In this document: positions 1 through 6,905 of the stretch, piece by piece
How the letters are laid out: each line of letters begins with the position of its first letter
Numbering within the stretch: the first letter of the stretch is position 1
Made by a program: the position numbers and the translations under genes
From: Alphaproteobacteria bacterium
GTDB taxonomy: Bacteria; Pseudomonadota; Alphaproteobacteria; Caulobacterales; Caulobacteraceae
Length of the DNA: 19,182 nt
Assembly (NCBI GenBank): GCA_028869395.1
Contig: JAGWSE010000162.1
Coordinates: forward strand, 1 to 19,182
Direction of reading: 5' to 3'
The notes under the pieces: generated by a model
The model's database searches: none
Told to the model about the DNA's origin: nothing
Seen by the model: the letters and a program-made list of their open reading frames with translations, nothing else

Positions 1-113
1 CCCACGGCCCAGACGGCGCCCGTGACGAGCCCGAGGACGGCCCAGCAGGGGACCGGGATCGGGACCCTGAACTGGACCCGGAACCGGCCCTGGAGGAGCG
101 CCCGGCAGGACAC
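1..113 (-). CDS. Possible 5' end of a TonB-dependent receptor, cut by window edge
   Basis: Downstream of fecR on the same strand an open frame runs off the left edge. It can start at a GTG (111-113) or an in-frame TTG some 35 bases earlier. The first residues are basic and are followed by a hydrophobic stretch (CWAVLGLVTGAVWAV), which looks like a signal peptide. In FecI/FecR systems the next gene is normally the receptor that the pair controls, so a receptor is the expected product. No receptor domain is visible and neither start has a good Shine-Dalgarno sequence. The call rests on position plus a signal-like segment and is tentative. Confidence 0.3.
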   Translation of the reverse strand, partial: MSCRALLQGRFRVQFRVPIPVPCWAVLGLVTGAVWAV

Positions 114-195
114 CGAGAACGCGACCGGCAGACCCCGCGACGGCGGCAAGGCGCGGGGCGTCCCTGGCGCGCGTTGGGGGGCGCAGGCCCAGGAT

Positions 196-1212
196 TCACG
201 GGGCGTCGGCGGGGACAAGCCTGATCTCGTCCCGGCCCGGGCGCACGCGCATGGGGGTGAACATCGCCAACCGACGCACGGTCGAGGCCTCGTCCTCGAT
301 GCGCAGCACACCCGTGACGCGACGCGTGGCCAGCGCGCGATCGTCGATGCGAAGGGGCTGGGCGAAGTAGGGATTGAGGTCCTCCACCACCTCCGCCAGC
401 GGCGTATCGCGCAGCACCAGCCGTCCCGTGCGCCAGCCGAACGCATCGGCGGCGTCCACCTGGCTCACCCGCGCCGTCCCGCCCGGGGCCAGATTCATCT
501 GCTGTCCCGCCTGAACCTGCAGCGCCGCGGGCTCGCCGGCGCCGGAGGGGCGGAACCGCACCGATCCGCGCCGGACGGTGAGCGCCAGGGATCCGTTGCG
601 CGCGCGCACGTCGAATTCCGTGCCAAGGTCCCGGATCCTGCCGCCTGGGACGGTGACGATGAAGGGACGGCTGGGGTCATGCCGGACTGTGAACGCCGCC
701 TCGCCAGAGAGGAGGGAGACCTCGCGGGTCCGCGCGCCCGTTCGCACCCGGACGCGCGTTTCGGCGTTCAGCTCGAGGCGATCGCCGCTCGCCAGCAGGA
801 TGGCTCGGCGCTGCCCCCGAGCCGTGGCGTAGACGCGCGTCGTGGTTCCCGCCGGCCAGACCTGGACGAGCGTGAGGGCGATCGCCGCCAGGGCGGCGGC
901 CCCGGCGGCGGCCGACACCCAGGTCCGGGAGGTCCTCCACCACGACCTCTCGCCAGCCGACCGACTGCTTCGCGCCGCTTCGCGCCGGGACGCCGTGCGC
1001 AGGCCCCGGGCGGGCTGCTCCACCGGCGCAGGCTGCGGCGCGGTCGCAGCCCCCGAGATCGACTCCAGGGTCTCCAGGACCTGGTCATAGGCCTGCCTGT
1101 GGTCGGGCGAGGCGCTCAGCCAGGCGTCGAACTCGAGCAGTTCCGCCTCGCCGATCTCGGCGTCCTGCAAGCGCACGGACCATCTCGCGGCCGCCTCGCG
1201 GTGATCGGTCAT
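196..1212 (-). CDS. FecR-family anti-sigma / sigma regulator
   Basis: This 338-residue inner-membrane protein has the usual FecR layout. An N-terminal DUF4880-type helix region (about 7-50, with the pattern FDAWLSASPDHRQAYD) is followed by an Arg/Ser-rich linker. One membrane span lies at about 98-119. A periplasmic FecR domain covers about 125-220 (LLSGEAAFTVRHDPSRPF and DLGTEFDVRARNGS), and a C-terminal DUF4974-type domain about 262-336 (PLAEVVEDLNPYF). The family relays the state of a TonB-dependent receptor in the outer membrane to a cytoplasmic ECF sigma factor. The ATG was chosen because it overlaps the stop of the sigma gene in an ATGA arrangement and gives a standard N-terminus. The frame stays open far upstream, but that part is the shadow of the sigma gene. 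The substrate of the system cannot be told from here. Confidence 0.93.
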   Translation of the reverse strand: MTDHREAAARWSVRLQDAEIGEAELLEFDAWLSASPDHRQAYDQVLETLESISGAATAPQPAPVEQPARGLRTASRREAARSSRSAGERSWWRTSRTWVSAAAGAAALAAIALTLVQVWPAGTTTRVYATARGQRRAILLASGDRLELNAETRVRVRTGARTREVSLLSGEAAFTVRHDPSRPFIVTVPGGRIRDLGTEFDVRARNGSLALTVRRGSVRFRPSGAGEPAALQVQAGQQMNLAPGGTARVSQVDAADAFGWRTGRLVLRDTPLAEVVEDLNPYFAQPLRIDDRALATRRVTGVLRIEDEASTVRRLAMFTPMRVRPGRDEIRLVPADAP

Positions 1213-1802
1213 GGCCGCCTCCGTTTGGCCGTTTCGCCCTGGCTCGCCGCGTCCTCCGCCTCCGGCCAGGTGAGCGCCTTGAGCGCCGCGGTCATCTGCT
1301 TCTCGACCGCCTTGAGCGATATGCCGAGGATCCGCGCCGTCTCGGAGCGGGAACGCCCCTCGAGCCTGTGCAGCCGGAAGACCTGCTGTCGCCGCGGGGG
1401 CAGGCGCTCGACACGCGCCAGCAGAGCTGTCAGGGCCTGTTGCGCCGCCACCGCCTCGTCCACCGCGGGCCCCTCGACCCGGGCCTCGCTCGCGCCGCCC
1501 AGGCGCAGGACGCCCCAGGCCCTGTCGGCCTCGGCGGCGCGACGCTGGCGTCGCAGGTGGTCGTTGGCCAGGTTGGCGGCCATCCGGTAGACGAAGGCCG
1601 CCGGGTTCTCGACCTCGAGCGCCGGGTCGACCGCGGCGACCTTGATGAAGAGGTCCTGGGCCAGGTCCTCGGCCGCGCTGCGCGAGGCGCAGCGGGTGGC
1701 CAGGTACCGCACCAGGTTCTCCCGCCGCGCGAGATAGGCCTCGATGAGCCTGATGCGGACGGGCTCTCGGGGCGCGCCCTGCGCGGCCTGCTCCGACTTC
1801 AC
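1209..1802 (-). CDS. ECF (FecI-like) RNA polymerase sigma factor
   Basis: About 197 residues with sigma region 2 at about 28-90 (SAAEDLAQDLFIKV, then FVYRMAANLANDHLRRQRR) and sigma region 4 at about 130-178 (LPPRRQQVFRLHRLEGRS and ILGISLKAVEKQM, the helix-turn-helix that reads the -35 element). This is the FecI-like ECF architecture: it would direct RNA polymerase to the promoter of a cognate receptor gene. Its TGA overlaps the fecR ATG by four bases, so the two are translationally coupled. The start is uncertain: GTG at 1802 gives a compact protein, GTG at 1817 adds five residues behind a G-run. A longer frame reaching 2003 has no family support upstream. A weak -10-like element lies at 1858-1865. 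Confidence 0.9.
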   Translation of the reverse strand: MKSEQAAQGAPREPVRIRLIEAYLARRENLVRYLATRCASRSAAEDLAQDLFIKVAAVDPALEVENPAAFVYRMAANLANDHLRRQRRAAEADRAWGVLRLGGASEARVEGPAVDEAVAAQQALTALLARVERLPPRRQQVFRLHRLEGRSRSETARILGISLKAVEKQMTAALKALTWPEAEDAASQGETAKRRRP

Positions 1803-2185
1803 CCGCGGCGCGCCCACAAGCCCCCCGACACTCGCGCCCGGAAGGGGCTGCGGACCCCTTATAGCGAGAGTCGGCCCCGGGCGCGCGATATGCCGCCCAC
1901 CCTGCCCTGCGCGATTTTTTTGGCCGGAAGGTGGGGGGGCGCCTCCTCCCGGGCGTCGTTGAGGTGACCGTCGCCTTCCCGGGACGGTCGCCGCTGCCGG
2001 CATAAGCCGCCCGGAGGAACCGTGCGAAGAGCCCTCGTCTGGCCGCCTGGAAGCCCCTTAGGGGGCGCGGCCGCATCAGGATCCTGCCGGGCGCTGCGCC
2101 GGGCCGGACGCCCTCGTGGGACCGGACGCGCCCGCTCGGCCGCGCATGCCGCTCCACCCTGCAACTGATCCCCTGAGGTTCCTCC
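1803..2185. other. Divergent intergenic region between sigma gene and flbT
   Basis: This stretch must hold the promoters of the sigma/fecR operon and of flbT. It contains a seven-T run at about 1915-1921, a small hairpin around 2053-2066 (GCCCC-TTA-GGGGGC) and the flbT ribosome-binding site. No convincing -35/-10 pair and no conserved small gene could be seen. The long frames through it in both directions are typical high-GC shadows. Confidence 0.5.
1858..1865 (-). promoter_or_regulatory. Possible -10 element for the sigma/fecR operon
   Basis: On the minus strand the sequence reads GCTATAAG, seven of eight matches to the Caulobacter RpoD -10 consensus GCTANAWC. It lies about 41 bases before the GTG at 1817. 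I find no matching TTGACGS -35 at 10-14 bases, so this is weak support only. Confidence 0.25.
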
Positions 2186-2626
2186 ATGGCGTTGCGTTTT
2201 GACCTGAAGCCCGGCGAACGGTTCTACCTGAACGGGGCGATCATAGAATCCGATCAGAAGGCCTCGATCCGGCTGCACAACAAGGCCGCCTTCCTGCGTT
2301 GCAGCGAGATCATGTACGAGAGCGAGGTCACCAGCCCCGCCCGCAGCCTCTATTTCCACGTGATGAAACTCACCCTCGGATCCGAGGACGTGGAGCTCCA
2401 CAACGCGGCCATCGCCAAGGCCGCCGCAGAGCTGGGGCGCCACCTCGCCGACCCCGAGACGGCGGCGCTGCTGCGCGAGCTCATGGAGCTGCTGGACAGC
2501 GAGCGCGGCTACAAGGCGCTGACCCGCGCCGGCGCCCTGGTGCGCCGCGAAGCGGCGCTGCTCGATGCCGCCGAAGGCGCCGCGAAGGGCCCGGTAGGAC
2601 AGATCAAGGACCTCGGAGCCGCCTAG
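2186..2626 (+). CDS. flbT: Flagellar biosynthesis repressor FlbT
   Basis: 146 residues, close to the roughly 140 usual for FlbT. Family hallmarks are the opening LKPGERFYLNGAII, then a basic stretch with IRLHNKAAFLR, then SEIMYESEVTSPARSLYF, matching the family pattern of a conserved LNG followed by a PAR-x-YF segment. The C-terminal half is helical, as in other members. In Caulobacter, FlbT binds the 5' untranslated region of flagellin mRNA and limits its translation and stability until the hook is assembled; FlaF acts in the opposite sense. The ATG has GAGG at 2175-2178 with seven bases of spacing. The gene ends in a strong terminator and is followed directly by a flagellin, its expected target. 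No flaF is present in the window. The sequence is rather divergent, so it may be an accessory copy. Confidence 0.87.
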   Translation: MALRFDLKPGERFYLNGAIIESDQKASIRLHNKAAFLRCSEIMYESEVTSPARSLYFHVMKLTLGSEDVELHNAAIAKAAAELGRHLADPETAALLRELMELLDSERGYKALTRAGALVRREAALLDAAEGAAKGPVGQIKDLGAA

Positions 2627-2654
2627 ACATTATCCATCATTACTGTATACCTTA

Positions 2655-2685
2655 GCTCCTGACACAAGTGTCAGGAGCCTTTTTT
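2655..2685 (+). terminator. Rho-independent terminator after flbT
   Basis: An 11-base perfect inverted repeat (GCTCCTGACAC, AA, GTGTCAGGAGC) is followed by six T residues at 2680-2685. It separates flbT from the flagellin transcript, so the two genes are not one simple operon. Confidence 0.92.
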
Positions 2686-2691
2686 CGTATC

Positions 2692-2720
2692 TTGGTCATT
2701 AAACTAGCGTAACCTATAAT
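2692..2720 (+). promoter_or_regulatory. Sigma-70-type promoter for the flagellin
   Basis: A perfect TATAAT at 2715-2720 lies 17 bases after TTGGTC (2692-2697, three of six matches to TTGACA). It sits in the most AT-rich segment of the window, directly after the flbT terminator. Transcription would start near 2727, giving a leader of about 108 bases before the flagellin ATG. No sigma-54 GG-N10-GC or sigma-28 element of good quality was found here. The assignment is from sequence match only. Confidence 0.55.
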
Positions 2721-2792
2721 ATTAAGTACACCATTTTCGAAAACTATTGGGAAATGAATCTGTTTTAGACACATCGTCGGGCCTGACAGCCT

Positions 2793-2825
2793 GGCGCAGA
2801 AGCGCCTCATTCCTTAGAAATGAGG
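2793..2825 (+). promoter_or_regulatory. Flagellin leader: alternative hairpins over the ribosome-binding site
   Basis: Two hairpins share bases 2805-2806. Hairpin A pairs GGCGC (2793-2797) with GCGCC (2802-2806). Hairpin B pairs CCTCATT (2805-2811) with AATGAGG (2819-2825), which covers most of the Shine-Dalgarno GAGGA at 2822-2826. Because they share bases, forming A should free the ribosome-binding site and forming B should hide it. FlbT is known to act on flagellin leaders and is encoded just upstream. That FlbT acts on this structure is an inference. Confidence 0.55.
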
Positions 2826-2834
2826 ACAACCACT

Positions 2835-3737
2835 ATGCCTATGAACTCCATCAACACGAATGTCGGCGCGATGATCGCGCTGGAGAGCCTGACCTCCACC
2901 CAGCAGCAGCTGGCCCTCACCCAGAACCGGATCAACACCGGCCTGAAGATCGCCAGCGCCAAGGACAACGGCGCCATCTGGGCCATCGCCCAGACCGAGC
3001 AGGCCCAGGCCTCCTCCCTCGACACGGTGACGAACTCGCTGAACAACGGGAAGTCGGTGCTCGACACCACGATCCAGGCGGGTTCGCAGCTGACGTCCAT
3101 CCTGAACCAGATGCGTCAGAAGGCCCTCGCCGCCTCCGACGCCGGGATCGACAACGCCTCGCGCACCCAGTACCAGAACGAGTACACCAAGCTCGCCCAG
3201 TCCTACGCGAACGTCATCGCCTCGGCCTCGTTCAACGGCGTCAACCTGGTGGACAACTCCACCGGCGCGGTCTCCGCCATCGGCTCCGCCGACGGGACGA
3301 TCAAGGTGACCTCGGCGCACAACAAGCTGAACGCCGCGACGGTGTTTTCGACCGACACCTCGCTCACCCTGACGGCAGGTACGGTGACGGCTCCGGCCAC
3401 CACCGCGACCGTCGACACCGTCGCCGCGGGCACGACCTGGGCGGACGGCACCGGCGCGCAGGCGGCTTCGGCCCTGGCCGTGATCGACAAAGCGATCAAG
3501 TCCGTGACGTCCGGGCTCTCCAGCTTCGGCGTCGACTCCAAGGCCATCGACAACCAGATCACACTGGTGGCGCAACTGCAGGACAGCCTGAAGACCGGCA
3601 TCGGCAACCTGGTCGACGCCAACCTCGCCCAGGAAAGCGCCAACCTGCAGGCCCTGCAGACGAAGCAGCAACTGGGCGTGCAGGCGCTGTCGATCGCCAA
3701 CCAGTCGAGCGGCATCCTGCTGGGGCTCTTTCGGTAA
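2835..3737 (+). CDS. Flagellin
   Basis: A 300-residue flagellin, the filament subunit exported by the flagellar type III apparatus. The N-terminal helical domain (about 1-135) opens with MNSINTNVGAMIALESL and contains LNQMRQKALAASDAGIDN. The C-terminal helical domain (about 225-300) has LVDANLAQESANLQALQTKQ and ends in GILLGLFR, the usual alphaproteobacterial ending. The surface domain between them is short and rich in Thr, Ala and Val, giving a size slightly above the roughly 275 residues of Caulobacter flagellins. The ATG at 2835 has GAGGA eight bases upstream; an in-frame ATG at 2820 would lie within that site's hairpin and was rejected. The gene is flanked by its own promoter and terminator, so it is a single-gene transcript. 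No hook or basal-body genes are nearby. Confidence 0.97.
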   Translation: MPMNSINTNVGAMIALESLTSTQQQLALTQNRINTGLKIASAKDNGAIWAIAQTEQAQASSLDTVTNSLNNGKSVLDTTIQAGSQLTSILNQMRQKALAASDAGIDNASRTQYQNEYTKLAQSYANVIASASFNGVNLVDNSTGAVSAIGSADGTIKVTSAHNKLNAATVFSTDTSLTLTAGTVTAPATTATVDTVAAGTTWADGTGAQAASALAVIDKAIKSVTSGLSSFGVDSKAIDNQITLVAQLQDSLKTGIGNLVDANLAQESANLQALQTKQQLGVQALSIANQSSGILLGLFR

Positions 3738-3778
3738 GCGACGCTGATCGCATCAGGGGCCACCCCTGACAGCACTTG

Positions 3779-3813
3779 CGGCGGGAGGCCTCGGCTTCCC
3801 GCCGTCTCTTTTT
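3779..3813 (+). terminator. Rho-independent terminator after the flagellin
   Basis: The arms CGGCGGGA (3779-3786) and TCCCGCCG (3797-3804) form a stem with a GGCC..GGC-rich loop, followed by the T-rich tract TCTCTTTTT. It lies about 40 bases after the flagellin stop. Confidence 0.9.
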
Positions 3814-4214
3814 CAAGACCCCCGCCCTCGGTCGCTGATCCTCGGCGCCGATCCTCGCGGCGGCGACGGCCACCTACAGCCCCCGCGCGCGACTGGCGTC
3901 AAAAACCACCCGACCCACGCTCCATCGGCCGCTTGGGACAGGCGTTCCCGGACCCGTTCTGCCCGGAGATCAAGCTCGTCCGGCGCTGCGGCTTCGCCTT
4001 GAATCTCGGCTTCAACCCGCTGGATGTCCACGCCGTGGACGCGGCCGCCACGGACGTGGATGGCAGCCCATTCGCGGCGCTCACGATTTCCACGCAGCCC
4101 GAGGATGACCCCGGAGCACCTGCGGGAGATCGGGCGCGTCGGGGTGGATGCAGCCCGCCTCATCATCATCGGCCTGCGGGCGAACGCCCGCGGCCGGTGG
4201 TCCAGGCCGCGACC
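3814..4214. other. Gene-poor region, probably decayed
   Basis: Several overlapping open frames cross this stretch on both strands, but none has a good ribosome-binding site or recognisable domain. A minus-strand frame continues from the DUF2127 pseudogene and contains a plausible-looking charged stretch (VHGVDIQRVEAEIQGEAAA, near 4000), which could be the remnant of another gene. I could not identify it. I call no intact gene here. Confidence 0.4.
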
Positions 4215-4700
4215 CTGGCGGTCGCGACAGTGGCGCGCGACCTGATCGAACTCACCCTGCCGGACAAGCTCGCATCGGGTGGAGGTTGCCCGATGAGCGA
4301 TCCCGAAGCGGCGCCCTTGATAGGCGACGAAGAGGGCGAACACGGCCGTCGACACTGCGATGGACGCATGGCCGCTCGCGCAGCAATCAGATCACGAGCC
4401 AGAGCTTCAATACCGTGGCGAGGAGTAGAGCCCGGCGAACATCCGGTCGAGACGGAGAGCTGATCGGCCGAATGAAGCAGGAGGCCTGCGATCAGGTCGT
4501 GCGATTCCTCCGCGAATTCCTGTCGCGTCGCCCAGGCGGTCAGGGTCAAACGCCGGCACCACGCCAAGGATCTCAAGGGTCGCGAACGCGGCCTTGAGCC
4601 ACAGGCTCACCCTGAAGAGACCGCCGACCGCGCGCTCGTCCGACAGGCAGGGCCGGCCAGGGGTGTTCGCGGGCTTGGGTGCGCAATGCGGGCGGGGCAT
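4215..4700 (-). pseudogene. Frameshifted DUF2127 membrane-protein pseudogene
   Basis: Pieces of one DUF2127-type integral membrane protein follow one another in the right order but in different minus-strand frames. 4700-4550 gives LFRVSLWLKAAFATLEILG. 4543-4445 gives TRQEFAEESHDLIAGLLLHS and then ADQLSVST. 4445-4416 gives RMFAGLYSSP. 4413-4369 gives VLKLWLVI, an in-frame TGA (4387-4389), then LLRERP. 4367-4281 gives TAVFALFVAYQGRRFGIAHR. The family normally reads through these blocks in one frame of about 170 residues. At least four frame changes and one stop mean no full product can be made. The 3' end is degraded and its limit near 4215 is approximate. The family's function is unknown. Local assembly errors are an alternative to real decay. 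Confidence 0.72.
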
Positions 4701-4808
4701 GGCGAGGGAACGGGCGCCTGGAGACGACCCTGCGGGCGGCTGCCGGGCTCAGCTCATCCACGGCAGCGCCGCCTTTGGGGACGCCGGAACTGCTCAAGGC
4801 CCCCGCTC

Positions 4809-6803
4809 TCAGAACGACTGCTCGAATCCCACCAGAAGGGCGCGCCCCGGCGCGAAGCTTGACCATCCGCCTTCGAGGTCGCCGGCGTCGTTGGTGAGGT
4901 AACGTGCGTCGGCGAGATTGGTCAGGTCCAGCCGCAGGTCGATGGGCTTGCCGAACGCCCTGGCGTGGTAGACGGCCGTCACCCCCGCCGTCACGAAGGC
5001 GGCGCCCCGTGCGGCGTTGGGCGCCGAGGGCGAGAGGGTGCGGACCGCGCCGCTGCCGGCGAGCAGGTCGCCCGCGAGGTCGAGGTCTCCCACGCGCCAG
5101 GTCACGCCCCCGCTGGCGGTGATCGGCCTGTCGCTGGCGAGATCGGTCCAGCGCCCCCTCGCCCCCGCCAGGGTGGCGGCGGGAAACAGCCCATCGCCCG
5201 CAAGGACGCCCAGTCCCTGGGACTTGGACAGACTGGCGTTGGCCCAGGCGGTCACCGGCCCGCGCACGTAGGTGGCCGAAAGCTCGACGCCCGCGAAGCG
5301 TCCTCGGGCAAAGGCGAAGGCCTGCGCGCTCGCCCGCCCGTACGGCGCCCGCTCCTCGATCAGGTTTCGCGCCCAGCGCCGATACAGATCCACCCCGAGC
5401 GTCACCGGGCCCAGTGCCTGCTGAGCCCCCACGTCGACATAATCGTCCCGCTCGTCGGGCAGGCGAACGCCCGGCCTCGCCTCGCCCAGCGGGGGGGCGG
5501 AGGCATAGCGGGCGTATCCGGCGTGCGCGGTGAAGCCGGCCCCCGGAGTCCAGACCAGGCTGGCGCGCGGCTGAAGGGCCGGCTCCGATCCTAGTCTTCG
5601 CAGCCAGTCCCCTCGCACCCCGGCGTTGATGGTCAGCCGGTCGCCGGGGGTCCACTCGTCCTGGACATAGATTCCAAGTGAGGTGCGCCTCGCCGACCGT
5701 CCGCCGGCCGCGCCCGGATCACGAACGGCGGCGCGGGACAACAAGAGCCCGCCGCCGGCTCTGTTCGCGCCGCCGGCGCGGAGCGAGGCGTCCATCTGCA
5801 AGCCGAAGGATGAGCGCCGTTCACGCTCGAGCGCGAGGAAGTCGGCCGCGCGGGTCGCGCCGCCGGCGAACAGCGAGCCCTGCCACGTGAATCCGTGCGC
5901 GCTGTGCTGGTATGTCCCGACGGCGTAGCCGTCCGAGGTCCGCTCGGTTCCGGCCGGCAGGTCGGTCCGCCCGATCCTGCGCCGCTCGCGCGAGCCGCCG
6001 ACGATCAGGGAGACCCGGTTGTGATCGTCGATCACGTGATCGGCGAAGGCAAGGCCGCCGATCTCGCGCCGAACGCTGTCCGCCCACGGGCCGGAGACGC
6101 CCGCCACGCGGCTTCTGCCCCCCTCCAGGCTGCCGGACGCAAACAGGCTCGAGCGCGCCGCCGAGCCCCCCCACTCGAAGGCGGGCTCGAAGGCCCCACG
6201 GCTTCCGGCGAAGAACTCCGCCTGGCCGCCATGCTGGTAGAGGCCGTTCTTGGTCGTGACGGCGATGACCCCGCCGGGGGCGAAGCCGAACCGGGCCGGC
6301 AAGGCCCCGGTGATCACCCGGGTGGTCTGCGCCAGCCTGGAGCTCAGCCTGTCGGCGGGGTCGGAAATGGCTTCTGGAAGGAGCGCCCCGTTGATGCGGA
6401 CCTGCACCGCGCTGGACCCGCGGATCTGCGGCCCGGAACTGGACAGGGCCACGCCGGGGGTCTGGGTAAGGATCGCACCGATGGCGCCGGTCTCGCCACC
6501 GGGTCGGTTCTCGATGGCTTCGTTGTGCAGCTCGTAGACGCTCGCGCCGAGGGCCTGATCGACGCGGGTGCGCGCGGCGTCGAGCCGTCTCGCCGTGACC
6601 ACGATGGCGCTGACCGGCGCCTGGTCTTCGGCCTCGTCGCGATCCGCAGGGCCCTCCGCTCCCGCCGGGCCGCCCAGGGCCCGAGGCGCCTCCGGCGTCG
6701 CGCCTGGGGGCAGGTTCGCCCCCGGCGGCGGCGCGCCTAGGGCTGGGGCTGCGGCCCCGGTGATCAGGCCCGCCCCCGCGAGGGCGATGATCAGGCGGTC
6801 CAT
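4809..6803 (-). CDS. TonB-dependent outer-membrane receptor
   Basis: 664 residues. A signal peptide (1-24, MDRLIIALAGAGLITG then APALGA) is followed by a Pro/Gly/Ala-rich linker of about 40 residues. A TonB-box-like VSAIVVTARR lies near 64-73. The plug domain spans about 75-190 (GAILTQTPGVAL, IRGSSAVQVRINGALL, FGFAPGGVIAVTTKNG), and a 22-strand-type barrel fills the rest, with DEWTPGDRLTINAGVRGDWL and LDLTNLADARYLTNDAGD. It ends in Phe, as expected for BAM-assembled barrels. It imports a ligand that cannot be named here. The start was chosen because the signal peptide begins there; an ATG at 6833 would add ten residues. The gene is divergent from a two-component system 100 bases away, which is the likely regulator. 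An open frame continues to 7538 but is antisense to that system. Confidence 0.93.
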   Translation of the reverse strand: MDRLIIALAGAGLITGAAAPALGAPPPGANLPPGATPEAPRALGGPAGAEGPADRDEAEDQAPVSAIVVTARRLDAARTRVDQALGASVYELHNEAIENRPGGETGAIGAILTQTPGVALSSSGPQIRGSSAVQVRINGALLPEAISDPADRLSSRLAQTTRVITGALPARFGFAPGGVIAVTTKNGLYQHGGQAEFFAGSRGAFEPAFEWGGSAARSSLFASGSLEGGRSRVAGVSGPWADSVRREIGGLAFADHVIDDHNRVSLIVGGSRERRRIGRTDLPAGTERTSDGYAVGTYQHSAHGFTWQGSLFAGGATRAADFLALERERRSSFGLQMDASLRAGGANRAGGGLLLSRAAVRDPGAAGGRSARRTSLGIYVQDEWTPGDRLTINAGVRGDWLRRLGSEPALQPRASLVWTPGAGFTAHAGYARYASAPPLGEARPGVRLPDERDDYVDVGAQQALGPVTLGVDLYRRWARNLIEERAPYGRASAQAFAFARGRFAGVELSATYVRGPVTAWANASLSKSQGLGVLAGDGLFPAATLAGARGRWTDLASDRPITASGGVTWRVGDLDLAGDLLAGSGAVRTLSPSAPNAARGAAFVTAGVTAVYHARAFGKPIDLRLDLTNLADARYLTNDAGDLEGGWSSFAPGRALLVGFEQSF

Positions 6804-6851
6804 CTTCAGCTCTCGCGGAGGGTGCAGCGACATCGAGCAGCCTGGGTGGGA

Positions 6852-6885
6852 CGGCTTGTTTAAGGCAGTATTATCTCCGTCAGAG
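6852..6885 (-). promoter_or_regulatory. Upstream element of the 4809-6803 receptor (shared with the second receptor)
   Basis: On the minus strand, CTGACGG is followed after 11 bases by CCTTAAAC, which fits the Caulobacter RpoD pattern TTGACGS-N10-14-GCTANAWC (six of eight at the -10). Between them lies AATACTGCC (6864-6872). The same nine bases, again a few bases after TGACG, occur upstream of the receptor at 12704-15640. The element is both a promoter candidate and a possible common operator. The match is by eye only. Confidence 0.4.
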
Positions 6886-6905
6886 TGGGAGGCGTTTGCG
6901 GCTCG

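Noticed and set aside
22..2187. Very long open frames (522 residues plus strand, 663 residues minus strand) across the sigma/fecR region
   Set aside because: The plus frame is antisense to two well-recognised genes. The minus frame contains fecR in its last half, while its first half is an out-of-frame reading of the sigma gene, rich in Arg, Gly and Pro.
2791..2808. Sigma-54 promoter before the flagellin (TGGCGC...GCGCC)
   Set aside because: The GG and GC elements are nine bases apart rather than ten and the site lies within the probable leader, where the same bases form a hairpin.
3933..4463. Plus-strand 176-residue frame over the DUF2127 pseudogene
   Set aside because: It is antisense to the recognisable DUF2127 blocks and has no domain or ribosome-binding site.
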